Assembly (NCBI GenBank): GCA_964572225.1
Contig: CAZNFR010000038.1
Location: 1-31,971 of the forward strand
Source: CAZNFR01 sp964572225
GTDB taxonomy: Bacteria; Bacteroidota; Bacteroidia; Bacteroidales; GCA-2748055
Direction: 5' to 3'
Length of the DNA: 31,971 bases
Both the position numbers and the translations under genes were made by a program. The notes under the pieces were generated by a model. That model saw nothing but the letters and a program-made list of their open reading frames with translations. It was not told the DNA's origin and ran no database searches. Shown piece by piece: positions 17,367 to 24,997 of the stretch (position 1 is the stretch's first letter; each line of letters begins with the position of its first letter).

Positions 17367-18392
17367 TTAGCCGCCATTCAGATCGTTTGCTTCTTCAATC
17401 TGTATACTTATGGCCTCCTTAAGTAATTGATCCTTGACTACGGATACGACTCCTGCTCTTTCGCAAACCTGTCCGCCGGCCAGATTGGAGAGGGCTGCCA
17501 TATCGACAGGATCCAATCCCACTCCCATGCACAATGCCGCTAGACTGATAACCGTATCGCCAGCCCCTGAAACATCGGCAATATCCCTGATCTCGGTTGC
17601 AATATGATGATAGTCACCGTTTTTATTGATCATCACCCCCATCTCTGAGAGGGTGACCATTATGTGATCAAACTCATTCATTTTTCTGAATTCTTCCATC
17701 ATGCCGGCGATGGCTTCCAGGTCGGTCTTCTGGATGTCGGTTTTTAGCCCTTCCCTGAGTTCCTTAAAATTGGGCTTGAAAAGATCCACACCCCTGAAAT
17801 GAAGGAAATTTCTTTTCTTTGGATCCACCAGAACCGGAATACCCTGTGAACGGGCATTTTCGGTAACGGCAGTAATAAGGGTGGGGGTTATGACCCCCTT
17901 GTCGTAATCCTGAAAAACAATGGTATTCATCTTTTTCTCTTCCATCATATCACTGGTAAAGTTGAGAAGTTTCCTTTCTGTTCTGGGGGTAATATAATCT
18001 TCCGTTTCCTCATCCACTCTCAACAAGTGTTGAGCTCCGCTTATTACGCGTGTTTTCTGGGTGGTAACCCTTCCTTTTTCAACCACGATTCCCACATCGG
18101 TTAGTTTCTGTTCACTCAGGAGATCCAGAAAGAGATGGCCCCGGTCATCGTCTCCCACCACTGAACAAAGGATAGGAATGGCCCCCATGGCCTTAATATT
18201 TAAAGCAACGTTTGCAGCCCCTCCAAGTCGCATTTCCTTGGATATATCGGATACCACAGGAACGGGGGCCTCCGGGGATATTCGATTCACTTTTCCCCAT
18301 AGGTAGGAATCAATCATCACGTCGCCAATGATCAATACTTTCTGTCTTTTAAAATCTTCGAAAATCTGATTGAGATCAAGCTTTGAAAACAT
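17367..18392 (-). CDS. rfaE1: D-glycero-beta-D-manno-heptose-7-phosphate kinase (RfaE1/HldA type)
   Basis: This 341-residue PfkB/ribokinase-family sugar kinase should phosphorylate heptose 7-phosphate at C1 in the ADP-heptose pathway for lipopolysaccharide inner core. The N-terminus reads V-L-I-I-G-D-V-M-I-D-S-Y-L-W-G-K-V-N-R-I-S-P-E-A-P-V-P-V, diagnostic for RfaE proteins, with the glycine-rich L-G-G-A-A-N-V-A-L-N (57-66). The anion hole and catalytic base are in D-V-S-G-A-G-D-T (273-280). It contains only the kinase domain; the nucleotidyltransferase half found in bifunctional HldE is absent, so that activity must be encoded elsewhere. It lies 32 nt downstream of priA on the same strand and is probably co-transcribed. 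Confidence 0.9.
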   Translation of the reverse strand: MFSKLDLNQIFEDFKRQKVLIIGDVMIDSYLWGKVNRISPEAPVPVVSDISKEMRLGGAANVALNIKAMGAIPILCSVVGDDDRGHLFLDLLSEQKLTDVGIVVEKGRVTTQKTRVISGAQHLLRVDEETEDYITPRTERKLLNFTSDMMEEKKMNTIVFQDYDKGVITPTLITAVTENARSQGIPVLVDPKKRNFLHFRGVDLFKPNFKELREGLKTDIQKTDLEAIAGMMEEFRKMNEFDHIMVTLSEMGVMINKNGDYHHIATEIRDIADVSGAGDTVISLAALCMGVGLDPVDMAALSNLAGGQVCERAGVVSVVKDQLLKEAISIQIEEANDLNGG

Positions 18393-18424
18393 GGAAATGA
18401 AATTTAAGCAACAAATATAGGATT

Positions 18425-20872
18425 TTATAGGGGATCGACATCAATGTTGATTCTTACATTTTTAAGGCTCTGATGGTTATGGAGTGACTCAAGGCACTGA
18501 GCCAAAAGTCGTCTGGCTCGGGCAAAGGAAGCTTTCCGCTCTACCTTAAGAAGAATCTGTTCTATGTATCGGTTCTTAACCCGGGCAACAATCGGAGGAT
18601 GCGGACCCAATACTCTTTTACCGAAAATTTTCCTGAGTTCAGATGCGATTAAAGCAGCGGCTTCGGCACACTGCTCCCTTTTTGCCGCTTTCATCTGCAA
18701 TCGTATCATCCTTGCATAGGGAGGGTAATGATAGGTCTGGCGTTCGTACGATTGTTCCTGGTAAAATCCTTTGAGGTCATTCCGGATAACATAGTTAAGA
18801 ACGGGATGTTCCGGATGTGTAGACTGAATGATTACCAGTCCGCGATCTTTCTTCCTGCCTGCCCGGCCGCTAACCTGGGACATTAGTTGAAAACTTCGTT
18901 CAAAGGCACGGAAATCAGGAAAGTTGAGCATTTGGTCGGCATTGAGAATACCTACCAGTCCTACCCTTTCAAAATCCAGACCTTTGGAAAGCATCTGTGT
19001 CCCAACAAGTATATCTGTTTCACCCGATTCAAAATTTCCCAGAATTCTTTCATAGGCCTTCCTGGAGCGGGCCGAATCAAGATCCAGTCGTTCAATTTTG
19101 ACTCCCGGGAAAAGGAGAGACATCTCATCCTCAATAAGTTCTGTGCCAAAGCCTCTTGTCAGAATGCCGGTATGCCCACATTCATGGCACTTCCCGGGAG
19201 GACGCTCAGCATGCCCGCAATAATGACAACTAAGGGTAGCAGTAAATTTATGATAGGTCAGGGCCACATCGCAATTCCGGCAATACGGGATCCATCCGCA
19301 CTGTTCGCATTCCAGAAAAGAGGAGTATCCACGACGGTTTTGAAAAAGGATGATCTGCTTTCCCACCTGCAGGTTATCATGTATGGCATTGTACAGAACC
19401 GGAGTAAAAACCGAGCGCATTTGCCTTTTCAATCTGGCCATTCTCACATCGGCTATACGGATCTCCGGAAGCTGAACTCCGCCATACCTCTCATGTATCT
19501 GAACCAGGGTGTACTTGCCGTTTCTGGCATTGAACCATGATTCCACCGAGGGTGTGGCAGTTCCCATCAATACACCTGCTTTATGTATCCTCCCCAGTAT
19601 GACAGCGGTATCTCTGGCATTGTAACGGGGAGCAGGATCGTGCTGTTTGAAACTATTTTCATGCTCTTCATCCACTATTATCAGTCCGAGCCGACGAAAA
19701 GGCAAAAAAACGGAGGATCGTACACCCAGAATCAGATCGTAGCGGTTTTCCCCGTCTTCCAAAAGGTTGCGGTAAACCTCAACGCGCTCAGGATCACTAA
19801 ACCGGCTGTGGTACACGCCTACGCGTTTGCCAAAAACCTCCCTGAGCCGGTTCACAATCTGGGAGGTCAGGGCAATCTCCGGTAAGAGATAAAGTACCTG
19901 CTTCCCCTCAGATATTAGTTTATCGATCAGATGAATATAAATCTCCGTCTTACCACTGGAGGTCACTCCTTCAAGAAGCACCACTTTCCGTTCTTGCAGG
20001 CCCTCGTTGATGCTATCCCAGGCTTTCTGCTGCACAGGCGATAAGGGGAAGGGTTTCCTTCCCGATTCTTCTCTAAGCAAAACCGAGGAAGATGCAATTT
20101 TTTCAATCCGTACAAATTCTTTTTTCTCCAGTTCTCTTAAATGCGCTGCGGTAAACCCGGAGGGAAGTTCGTTTCTCGGAAACATGGAATTATTTTCATC
20201 CCGAAACCTGCCCAGGATATACCTGAGAAGCTCTTTTTGGCGATATGCCCTTCCAAGAGATCGTAGCATTTCTTCTGCATCGCCTTTCAAAGCAGACCCG
20301 GGATAAATTATCTCTTCCGTACGTTTGGGGGTGGTATCCCTGATCCTTTCCTCAATAAACAGGATTCCCTTATCCAGCAGGTCCTTTACCTCCCTTCTCG
20401 ATTGTCCTGCAGCCCTGGCAAGCTGATCTATTCCCACGCCCTGGTTTTTCTGCAGATAACGGATTAAAAGTTCCTGTTGTGGTGTAAGCTCTGGTGGCCC
20501 TTTCAGGTTTTCATTCAGGGTAATCCTTGCCTCACTTTCGAGTTTAAGTCCGGCCGGGAGTCCTGCCTTAAATATTTCTCCCAGGCTGCACATATAATAA
20601 TCCGACATCCAATCCCATAATTTCAGTTGTTGTTCCGTCACGGTTTCATCAGAATCGAGAATCTCCGAGATGGGTTTCAGTTCTATATGTTCTGGGCAGT
20701 CAGCATGAATCCGGTAAACGATTCCGGTATAAAACTTCCTTTCGCCGAATTGTACGATCACACGCTGACCTGTCTTTATATCAGGCTCCATGCTGGCTGG
20801 GATCCGGTAAGAATAACTCTGCTGAAGGGCCAGCGGAAGAATGATCTCTGCGCAATTACCGGAAGCATCCAT
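18425..20872 (-). CDS. priA: Primosomal protein N' (replication restart helicase PriA)
   Basis: This 815-residue DNA helicase recognises stalled forks and reloads the replicative helicase. An N-terminal 3'BD-like DNA-binding domain (1 to about 105) is followed by a winged-helix region. The superfamily-2 helicase core has Walker A G-V-T-S-S-G-K-T (302-309) and the DEEH box (401-404). The zinc-binding insertion carries CxxC pairs (C-E-Q-C-G, C-R-N-C, C-H-Y-C-G, C-H-E-C-G) at about 513-560. Motifs V and VI follow (L-V-G-T-Q-M-L-S-K-G-L-D-F, Q-V-S-G-R-A-G-R). Length and motif order are normal for PriA. The gene begins just beyond the pfkA terminator, so it probably has its own promoter, and it is followed by the heptose kinase gene. 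Confidence 0.96.
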   Translation of the reverse strand: MDASGNCAEIILPLALQQSYSYRIPASMEPDIKTGQRVIVQFGERKFYTGIVYRIHADCPEHIELKPISEILDSDETVTEQQLKLWDWMSDYYMCSLGEIFKAGLPAGLKLESEARITLNENLKGPPELTPQQELLIRYLQKNQGVGIDQLARAAGQSRREVKDLLDKGILFIEERIRDTTPKRTEEIIYPGSALKGDAEEMLRSLGRAYRQKELLRYILGRFRDENNSMFPRNELPSGFTAAHLRELEKKEFVRIEKIASSSVLLREESGRKPFPLSPVQQKAWDSINEGLQERKVVLLEGVTSSGKTEIYIHLIDKLISEGKQVLYLLPEIALTSQIVNRLREVFGKRVGVYHSRFSDPERVEVYRNLLEDGENRYDLILGVRSSVFLPFRRLGLIIVDEEHENSFKQHDPAPRYNARDTAVILGRIHKAGVLMGTATPSVESWFNARNGKYTLVQIHERYGGVQLPEIRIADVRMARLKRQMRSVFTPVLYNAIHDNLQVGKQIILFQNRRGYSSFLECEQCGWIPYCRNCDVALTYHKFTATLSCHYCGHAERPPGKCHECGHTGILTRGFGTELIEDEMSLLFPGVKIERLDLDSARSRKAYERILGNFESGETDILVGTQMLSKGLDFERVGLVGILNADQMLNFPDFRAFERSFQLMSQVSGRAGRKKDRGLVIIQSTHPEHPVLNYVIRNDLKGFYQEQSYERQTYHYPPYARMIRLQMKAAKREQCAEAAALIASELRKIFGKRVLGPHPPIVARVKNRYIEQILLKVERKASFARARRLLAQCLESLHNHQSLKNVRINIDVDPL

Positions 20873-20892
20873 AGACTAAAGTTTGGACTGAA

Positions 20893-20955
20893 AATAAAAA
20901 AACACCACGGAATTCGCAAAAAGGTAAATAACCTGAAAAATCGGATTCCGTGGTG
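20893..20955 (-). terminator. Rho-independent terminator after pfkA, branched stem
   Basis: Perfect 11-bp arms, CACCACGGAAT (20903-20913) and ATTCCGTGGTG (20945-20955), enclose 31 nt that contain a second small hairpin (AGGT/ACCT at 22-25 and 31-34 of 20900). On the minus strand the stem is followed by TTTTTTTATTTTC. It sits 22 nt after the pfkA stop and ahead of priA, so it ends the porQ-cmk-ispH-pfkA transcription unit or pfkA alone. Confidence 0.88.
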
Positions 20956-20977
20956 AAAAATAATTATGTACAGCCTT

Positions 20978-21961
20978 TTACACAGAGAGGATCTCTGCCA
21001 TTTCAAGGCTCTCGGGATCAACGTTTTTATGCATCTTGATCACTTTACTGAAGGGAACATGAACAATGTCGTTATCGTGCATACCCACCATGACAGATTT
21101 TTGATCATCCAGCAAGGCCTGCACAGCATGAAAACCGAATTTACTGGCAGTCACCCTGTCGAAAGCAGAAGGGGTCCCACCCCTTTGTATATGTCCGAGA
21201 ATAGAAACGCGAACGTCGTACTCCTCAAAATCGTTCTTAACTTTCTCCGCAATCGTCATTGCCCCTCCTTCATCATCCCCTTCAGCAACAATGATTATGT
21301 TGCTTGATTTTCTCCGTTTATACCCTTTTTCCAGGTATTCCTTCAGAGTGCTTACCTGATTCTTAAGTTCCGGTACGAATATGGCTTCTGCACCACAGGC
21401 AATACCACTTCGTACGGCAATAAAACCTGCATCACGACCCATCACTTCAATAAAGAAAAGACGGTTATGACTGGAGGCAGTATCTCTGATTTTATCCACG
21501 GCTTCTACCACGGTATTCAGTGCAGTATCATATCCTATGGTATAATCGGTTCCGTAAATGTCGTTATCGATGGTACCTGGCAAACCCACAAAAGGAATAT
21601 CATAGTACTCATCACAAAAAACCCTGGCTCCGGAAAGGGAACCGTCACCACCTATCACCACCACGGCATCAATGCCTTCCCGTTTAAGGTTCTCGTAGGC
21701 CATTTTTCTTCCCAGTGGGGTTCTGAATTCTTCACTTCTGGCAGTCTTAAGAATCGTTCCGCCTTTTTGAATAATATCACTCACACTATGTGCTTTCAGC
21801 TCCTTAAAATGTCCGTGAATCATTCCGTGATAACCATGTCGTATTCCTACCACCTCTAATTGGTTATAGATTGCAGTACGGGTTACCGCTCTGATAGCAG
21901 CATTCATTCCCGGAGCATCACCTCCGGAAGTTAGGACTCCAATTTTCTTGATTTTTCCCAT
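20978..21961 (-). CDS. pfkA: ATP-dependent 6-phosphofructokinase
   Basis: This 327-residue glycolytic enzyme phosphorylates fructose 6-phosphate to fructose 1,6-bisphosphate in the cytoplasm. It has the nucleotide-binding G-G-D-A-P-G-M-N (13-20), G-G-D-G-S (104-108) and the catalytic P-G-T-I-D-N-D (128-134), followed by the E-V-M-G-R-D-A-G sugar-binding segment. Glycine follows the Asp of GGD and precedes the TIDND motif. These are the positions where PPi-dependent enzymes carry Asp and Lys, so this is an ATP-type enzyme. Length is normal. The gene starts 106 nt downstream of ispH in an AT-rich gap without a clear promoter and ends at a strong terminator. Confidence 0.95.
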   Translation of the reverse strand: MGKIKKIGVLTSGGDAPGMNAAIRAVTRTAIYNQLEVVGIRHGYHGMIHGHFKELKAHSVSDIIQKGGTILKTARSEEFRTPLGRKMAYENLKREGIDAVVVIGGDGSLSGARVFCDEYYDIPFVGLPGTIDNDIYGTDYTIGYDTALNTVVEAVDKIRDTASSHNRLFFIEVMGRDAGFIAVRSGIACGAEAIFVPELKNQVSTLKEYLEKGYKRRKSSNIIIVAEGDDEGGAMTIAEKVKNDFEEYDVRVSILGHIQRGGTPSAFDRVTASKFGFHAVQALLDDQKSVMVGMHDNDIVHVPFSKVIKMHKNVDPESLEMAEILSV

Positions 21962-22067
21962 TGATGATTAAATTGAATTGGTCTAAATTTATTGACTAAC
22001 AATAATTTAAGCATGCAAAATAAGGCTATTTCGGTCGATATTGCAATAATTAAATAAGAATTTATAA

Positions 22068-22931
22068 TTAATTTATCGTAAAATTCCGAAGTCTTTCCTT
22101 TACCTGTTCCAGGAACCAGACCGGAGTAGAGGTGGCTCCGGTGATCCCTACGTTGTTAACTCCGGTGAACCATTCCGCCTGAATATCTTCAAGTTCGGAA
22201 ATAAGATAGGAATTCGGATTTTTTTTTCTGCAAATCTCATAAAGTATCCTACCATTGGAACTGTTTTTTCCGGCTACAAAGAGGATCAGCTCATTGGACT
22301 CTGCAAAGGCCTCTATTCCCGGCTGCCTGTGTGAAATATGGTTACAGATGGTATTGTTAATTTCAATCTCAAGGCCGGGATGAGCAAAAGTGGATAACTT
22401 ATCGCAGACCTCAGCAAATCCCTGTCCATCCATGGTTGTCTGAGAAAACAAACTGATTGAGGTAGTATTACCCGGATCAGGTACTTCATCGACCGAACTG
22501 ATAACCAAAGCATTATAGCCTGTCTGACCATTTAACCCTATAACCTCAGGATGCCCTTTTTTTCCGTAAATCAAAATGCGTGTTTCCGGACCCGAATCTT
22601 CGAACCTGTCTTTCACTTTCTTCTGAAGGGTCCTCACTATAGGGCAGGTCCCGTCTATCAGTTCAATGTTATTCCTTTCTGCCAGGGCATAGGTCTCGGG
22701 TGGTTCCCCGTGTGCACGGATCAGAACCTTTACATTGGTTAATTCCTTAAGATCATCGGTGTCAATAAAAACCATTCCTTTCGCGGTAAGCCGTTCCACT
22801 TCTTTCTGATTATGAACGATCTCACCCAGACAATAAAGCTTTTCTCCCTTGTCCAATGCCTCTTCCGCCATCTGTATCACCCGCTTCACACCGAAGCAGA
22901 ATCCTGATTTTTTCTCAATACGTACGTTCAC
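22068..22931 (-). CDS. ispH: 4-hydroxy-3-methylbut-2-enyl diphosphate reductase (IspH/LytB)
   Basis: This 287-residue iron-sulfur enzyme catalyses the last step of the MEP isoprenoid pathway, making IPP and DMAPP. The three [4Fe-4S] ligands are C12 (G-F-C-F-G-V), C96 (D-G-T-C-P) and C196 (N-T-I-C-N). Substrate residues are also in place: H40, H74 (A-H-G-E-P), H127 and E129 (G-H-P-E), T165/T166, and N226. The start codon is GTG at 22931; no ATG is available early enough to keep C12. It overlaps the cmk stop by 4 bp (GTGA), so translation is coupled to cmk. The length matches short IspH enzymes. Confidence 0.96.
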   Translation of the reverse strand: MNVRIEKKSGFCFGVKRVIQMAEEALDKGEKLYCLGEIVHNQKEVERLTAKGMVFIDTDDLKELTNVKVLIRAHGEPPETYALAERNNIELIDGTCPIVRTLQKKVKDRFEDSGPETRILIYGKKGHPEVIGLNGQTGYNALVISSVDEVPDPGNTTSISLFSQTTMDGQGFAEVCDKLSTFAHPGLEIEINNTICNHISHRQPGIEAFAESNELILFVAGKNSSNGRILYEICRKKNPNSYLISELEDIQAEWFTGVNNVGITGATSTPVWFLEQVKERLRNFTIN

Positions 22932-23605
22932 TTCCGTCTGCTGTTAAAAATTCCGGTAAACCATTCCATCTGTTCCTCCATAGTCAAATAACTGTTATCA
23001 AGAATATAGGCATCCTGGGCTCTCTTTAAGGGACTCTCCTTGCGGGTTTCATCCTTAAAATCCCTTTCCCTTAGATTCTTCAGTATTGCTTTCATATCCG
23101 CATCCATTCCTTTCTCCAGAAGTTCCTTATAGCGCCTTTCGGCCCTCACCTCCATCTCTGCCGTCATAAAGATCTTTATCTCCGCATCAGGAAAAACAAC
23201 CGTTCCAATATCCCTTCCATCCATCACCACATCCCGGTTCCTTCCCAATTCTCTCTGAAGCTCCACCATGCGCTCTCTAACCTCCCTGATCTTGCTGATA
23301 TCACTTACTCTGGCTGAAACTTCCATGCTGCGGATCTCTTGTTCAACATCCCTGCCATTCAGGTATACAAGGGGAAAACCTTTATCATCTTTTCCTTCAA
23401 ACGTAACTTCCGCAAAATCCAGGTACTTAATGAGGGTTTTCCGGTCAATCTCCTCACCCGAAATAAATCCTTTCCTTAGTGCATACAAGGTTACGGCACG
23501 ATACATGGCCCCGCTGTCTATATACAGCATTCTGTACTCCCGGGATATCCTCTTTGCAAAACTGCTTTTCCCGCATGCAGAATACCCGTCAATGGCGATT
23601 TTCAT
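22928..23605 (-). CDS. cmk: (d)CMP kinase
   Basis: This 225-residue cytidylate kinase converts CMP and dCMP to the diphosphates. The P-loop is G-Y-S-A-C-G-K-S-S (6-14). It is followed by D-S-G-A-M-Y-R-A-V-T (the family has DSGA.YRA), the V-V-M-D-G-R-D-I-G-T-V-V-F-P-D-A motif and a basic lid, R-A-E-R-R. The open frame reaches a TTG at 23629, but the ATG at 23605 begins MKIAIDGYSACGKSS, the normal family start. A -7-like TACTTTTG lies just upstream on the minus strand (23634-23627). It is coupled to ispH by a 4-bp overlap, and a repeat block separates it from porQ. Confidence 0.95.
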   Translation of the reverse strand: MKIAIDGYSACGKSSFAKRISREYRMLYIDSGAMYRAVTLYALRKGFISGEEIDRKTLIKYLDFAEVTFEGKDDKGFPLVYLNGRDVEQEIRSMEVSARVSDISKIREVRERMVELQRELGRNRDVVMDGRDIGTVVFPDAEIKIFMTAEMEVRAERRYKELLEKGMDADMKAILKNLRERDFKDETRKESPLKRAQDAYILDNSYLTMEEQMEWFTGIFNSRRK

Positions 23606-23626
23606 TGTCGAATAGGTTTTATTGGG

Positions 23627-23634
23627 CAAAAGTA
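23627..23634 (-). promoter_or_regulatory. Candidate -7 element for cmk-ispH
   Basis: On the minus strand TACTTTTG matches TAnnTTTG and would place a transcript start about 15 nt before the cmk ATG. The -33 position falls inside the G-rich repeat block (C-rich on this strand) and has no TTTG. If real, the promoter is fused to the edge of the repeat. Confidence 0.3.
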
Positions 23635-23643
23635 GGAAAAAAT

Positions 23644-23800
23644 GGGGATTTGGGGATTTGGGGATTTAGGGAGGCATCGGAGATGCAGGGATATGGGGAT
23701 ATAACAACCTAAACTTCTAAACTTCTAAACTTCTAAACTTCTAAACAGAGATGCAGGTATATGGGGATTTGGGGATTTAGGGATTTGGGGATTTAGGGGG
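23644..23800. repeat. GGGGATTT / CTAAACTT repeat block between porQ and cmk
   Basis: Left G-rich block 23644-23671: three GGGGATTT units and an AGGG. Next comes a 21-bp segment at 23680-23700. Then come 4.75 tandem copies of the 8-mer CTAAACTT (23709-23746), a second copy of the 21-bp segment at 23748-23768 (one mismatch), and a right G-rich block (23763-23800) with five G-runs spaced by ATTT or ATTTA. A small inverted repeat, GCATC-GGA-GATGC, lies at 23674-23686. Each G block could form an intramolecular G-quadruplex on the plus strand. The right block overlaps the porQ stop codon (23793-23795). Confidence 0.9.
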
Positions 23801-24854
23801 TTCTTCGGTAAAATTCCGACAGGTTGGTGCTTAGGGAAAAATGATTAGAACCGCCGGCAAGATGATAGCTGGCTCTGCCATAGCTGAAATGAAATTTGGA
23901 TATCCTGAAGCCGAACCCCCAGGAAAATCCAACCATTCCTGTACGGGTGGGAAGTTTCAATTCCTGTCTTCGGTGATAATTATACCCGAGTGCAATATAA
24001 AAATTTTCCCCCGGCACAAATTCCACACCCAACAAAACATGCCTCATCGCATTGTCCGCAAAATCATCCAGGTCCGACCTTTGCTGACTGTCCTGTCCGA
24101 ATTCACTTACCGGTTGCTCATTATCCGCTTTTTCAAAATTAAGGTCCCATTTTTGAAGCTGCTGAAGGGTTACGGAAAAACGGAAAGGGGCATGAGCAAG
24201 TTTTTGTGTGATCCCGGCCTGAATTTCAAAAGGCAACTTTTCCCTTTCGGCATCTCCGTAATAGGTGGAGATCTGGGTGCCTATATTCTTTAATACGAGA
24301 CCGGCGGAGAAAAGCAACCTTGGATTAAAATAGCTAATCCCGATATCCGCAGCAATCCCGGTAGAATTGTATCTTTCAAAATTGGTATAAATGGGTTTGA
24401 GATTTACGCCAACCGTCAGAAAACTGTCAATCTTACGACTGTAAATCAGATTGAGTGCATACTCCTTCGCCTGAAAATTTCCTCCCCTTACCCCGAAATT
24501 ATCAGCGTAAGTGAAATCTCCGTAATCCATGTACTGAATTCCCAGGGCGAAGGTCCCAATCCCGTTCATATGTCTGCCATAGGAGATATATCCGTATTTT
24601 ATGTCCGAAAAATATCCTACATAATTCAGAATAAGGTGATTATTAAGGGAAGAATCCAACAGGGAAGGATTATGATAGGCAAGGTTCAGATCATCGTCAT
24701 GCAAGCTCACATTTTTGCCGGACAAAGCAGCAACCCTGGCAGAATTGGTCTGGTTGAGAAATGCATAGGTAAACTCCCCTCCAAGTTGCGAATATACCCC
24801 GGTGGAGATAAGGCTAAAGACTAAAATAAATCCCGTTAATTGCTTCATTATCAT
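23793..24854 (-). CDS. porQ: Type IX secretion system protein PorQ
   Basis: This 353-residue outer-membrane beta-barrel protein belongs to the PorV/PorQ group. It has a signal peptide (MKQLTGFILVFSLISTGVYSQ) followed by G-G-E-F-T-Y-A-F-L-N, S-A-R-V-A-A-L-S-G-K-N-V-S-L, D-D-D-L-N-L-A-Y-H-N-P-S-L-L, and repeated amphipathic strands up to G-F-S-W-G-F-G-F and H-F-S-L-S-T-N-L. PorQ is a T9SS component described with the secretion/attachment machinery; its exact role is less clear than that of PorV. The window also carries a T9SS cargo gene. Two in-frame ATGs (24854 and 24848) are equally possible. The stop codon and the final residues T-P are written by the adjoining G-rich repeat. The porQ-cmk-ispH order fits housekeeping linkage in Bacteroidota. 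Confidence 0.92.
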   Translation of the reverse strand: MIMKQLTGFILVFSLISTGVYSQLGGEFTYAFLNQTNSARVAALSGKNVSLHDDDLNLAYHNPSLLDSSLNNHLILNYVGYFSDIKYGYISYGRHMNGIGTFALGIQYMDYGDFTYADNFGVRGGNFQAKEYALNLIYSRKIDSFLTVGVNLKPIYTNFERYNSTGIAADIGISYFNPRLLFSAGLVLKNIGTQISTYYGDAEREKLPFEIQAGITQKLAHAPFRFSVTLQQLQKWDLNFEKADNEQPVSEFGQDSQQRSDLDDFADNAMRHVLLGVEFVPGENFYIALGYNYHRRQELKLPTRTGMVGFSWGFGFRISKFHFSYGRASYHLAGGSNHFSLSTNLSEFYRRTP

Positions 24855-24908
24855 TTCGCAAATATCAATATCCCGGTCATTTTAGGGTGATTTGATCTGA
24901 CAGCAATA

Positions 24909-24927
24909 AAAACCTGCCTTTTCAGGC
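24909..24927 (-). terminator. Possible terminator of the glycosyltransferase operon
   Basis: On the minus strand GCCT-GAAA-AGGC (4-bp stem with a GAAA tetraloop, 24927-24916) is followed by AGG and five T residues (24912-24908 region). It lies about 70 nt downstream of the glycosyltransferase stop and upstream of porQ. The stem is short, so the call is tentative. Confidence 0.35.
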
Positions 24928-24997
24928 TAAAGATAAGTTCAAAACGGAGAAAAAAAAATATTAGTATGGTGGGGAAGGAAGAAATACTTATCTCAAC

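Noticed and set aside
21962..22067. AT-rich gap ahead of pfkA as a separate promoter
   Set aside because: Only partial -7 matches (for example TTATTTTG on the minus strand) and no -33 partner; cannot be supported.
23709..23746. CTAAACTT array considered as a CRISPR
   Set aside because: The unit is 8 bp with no spacers and there are no cas genes in the window.
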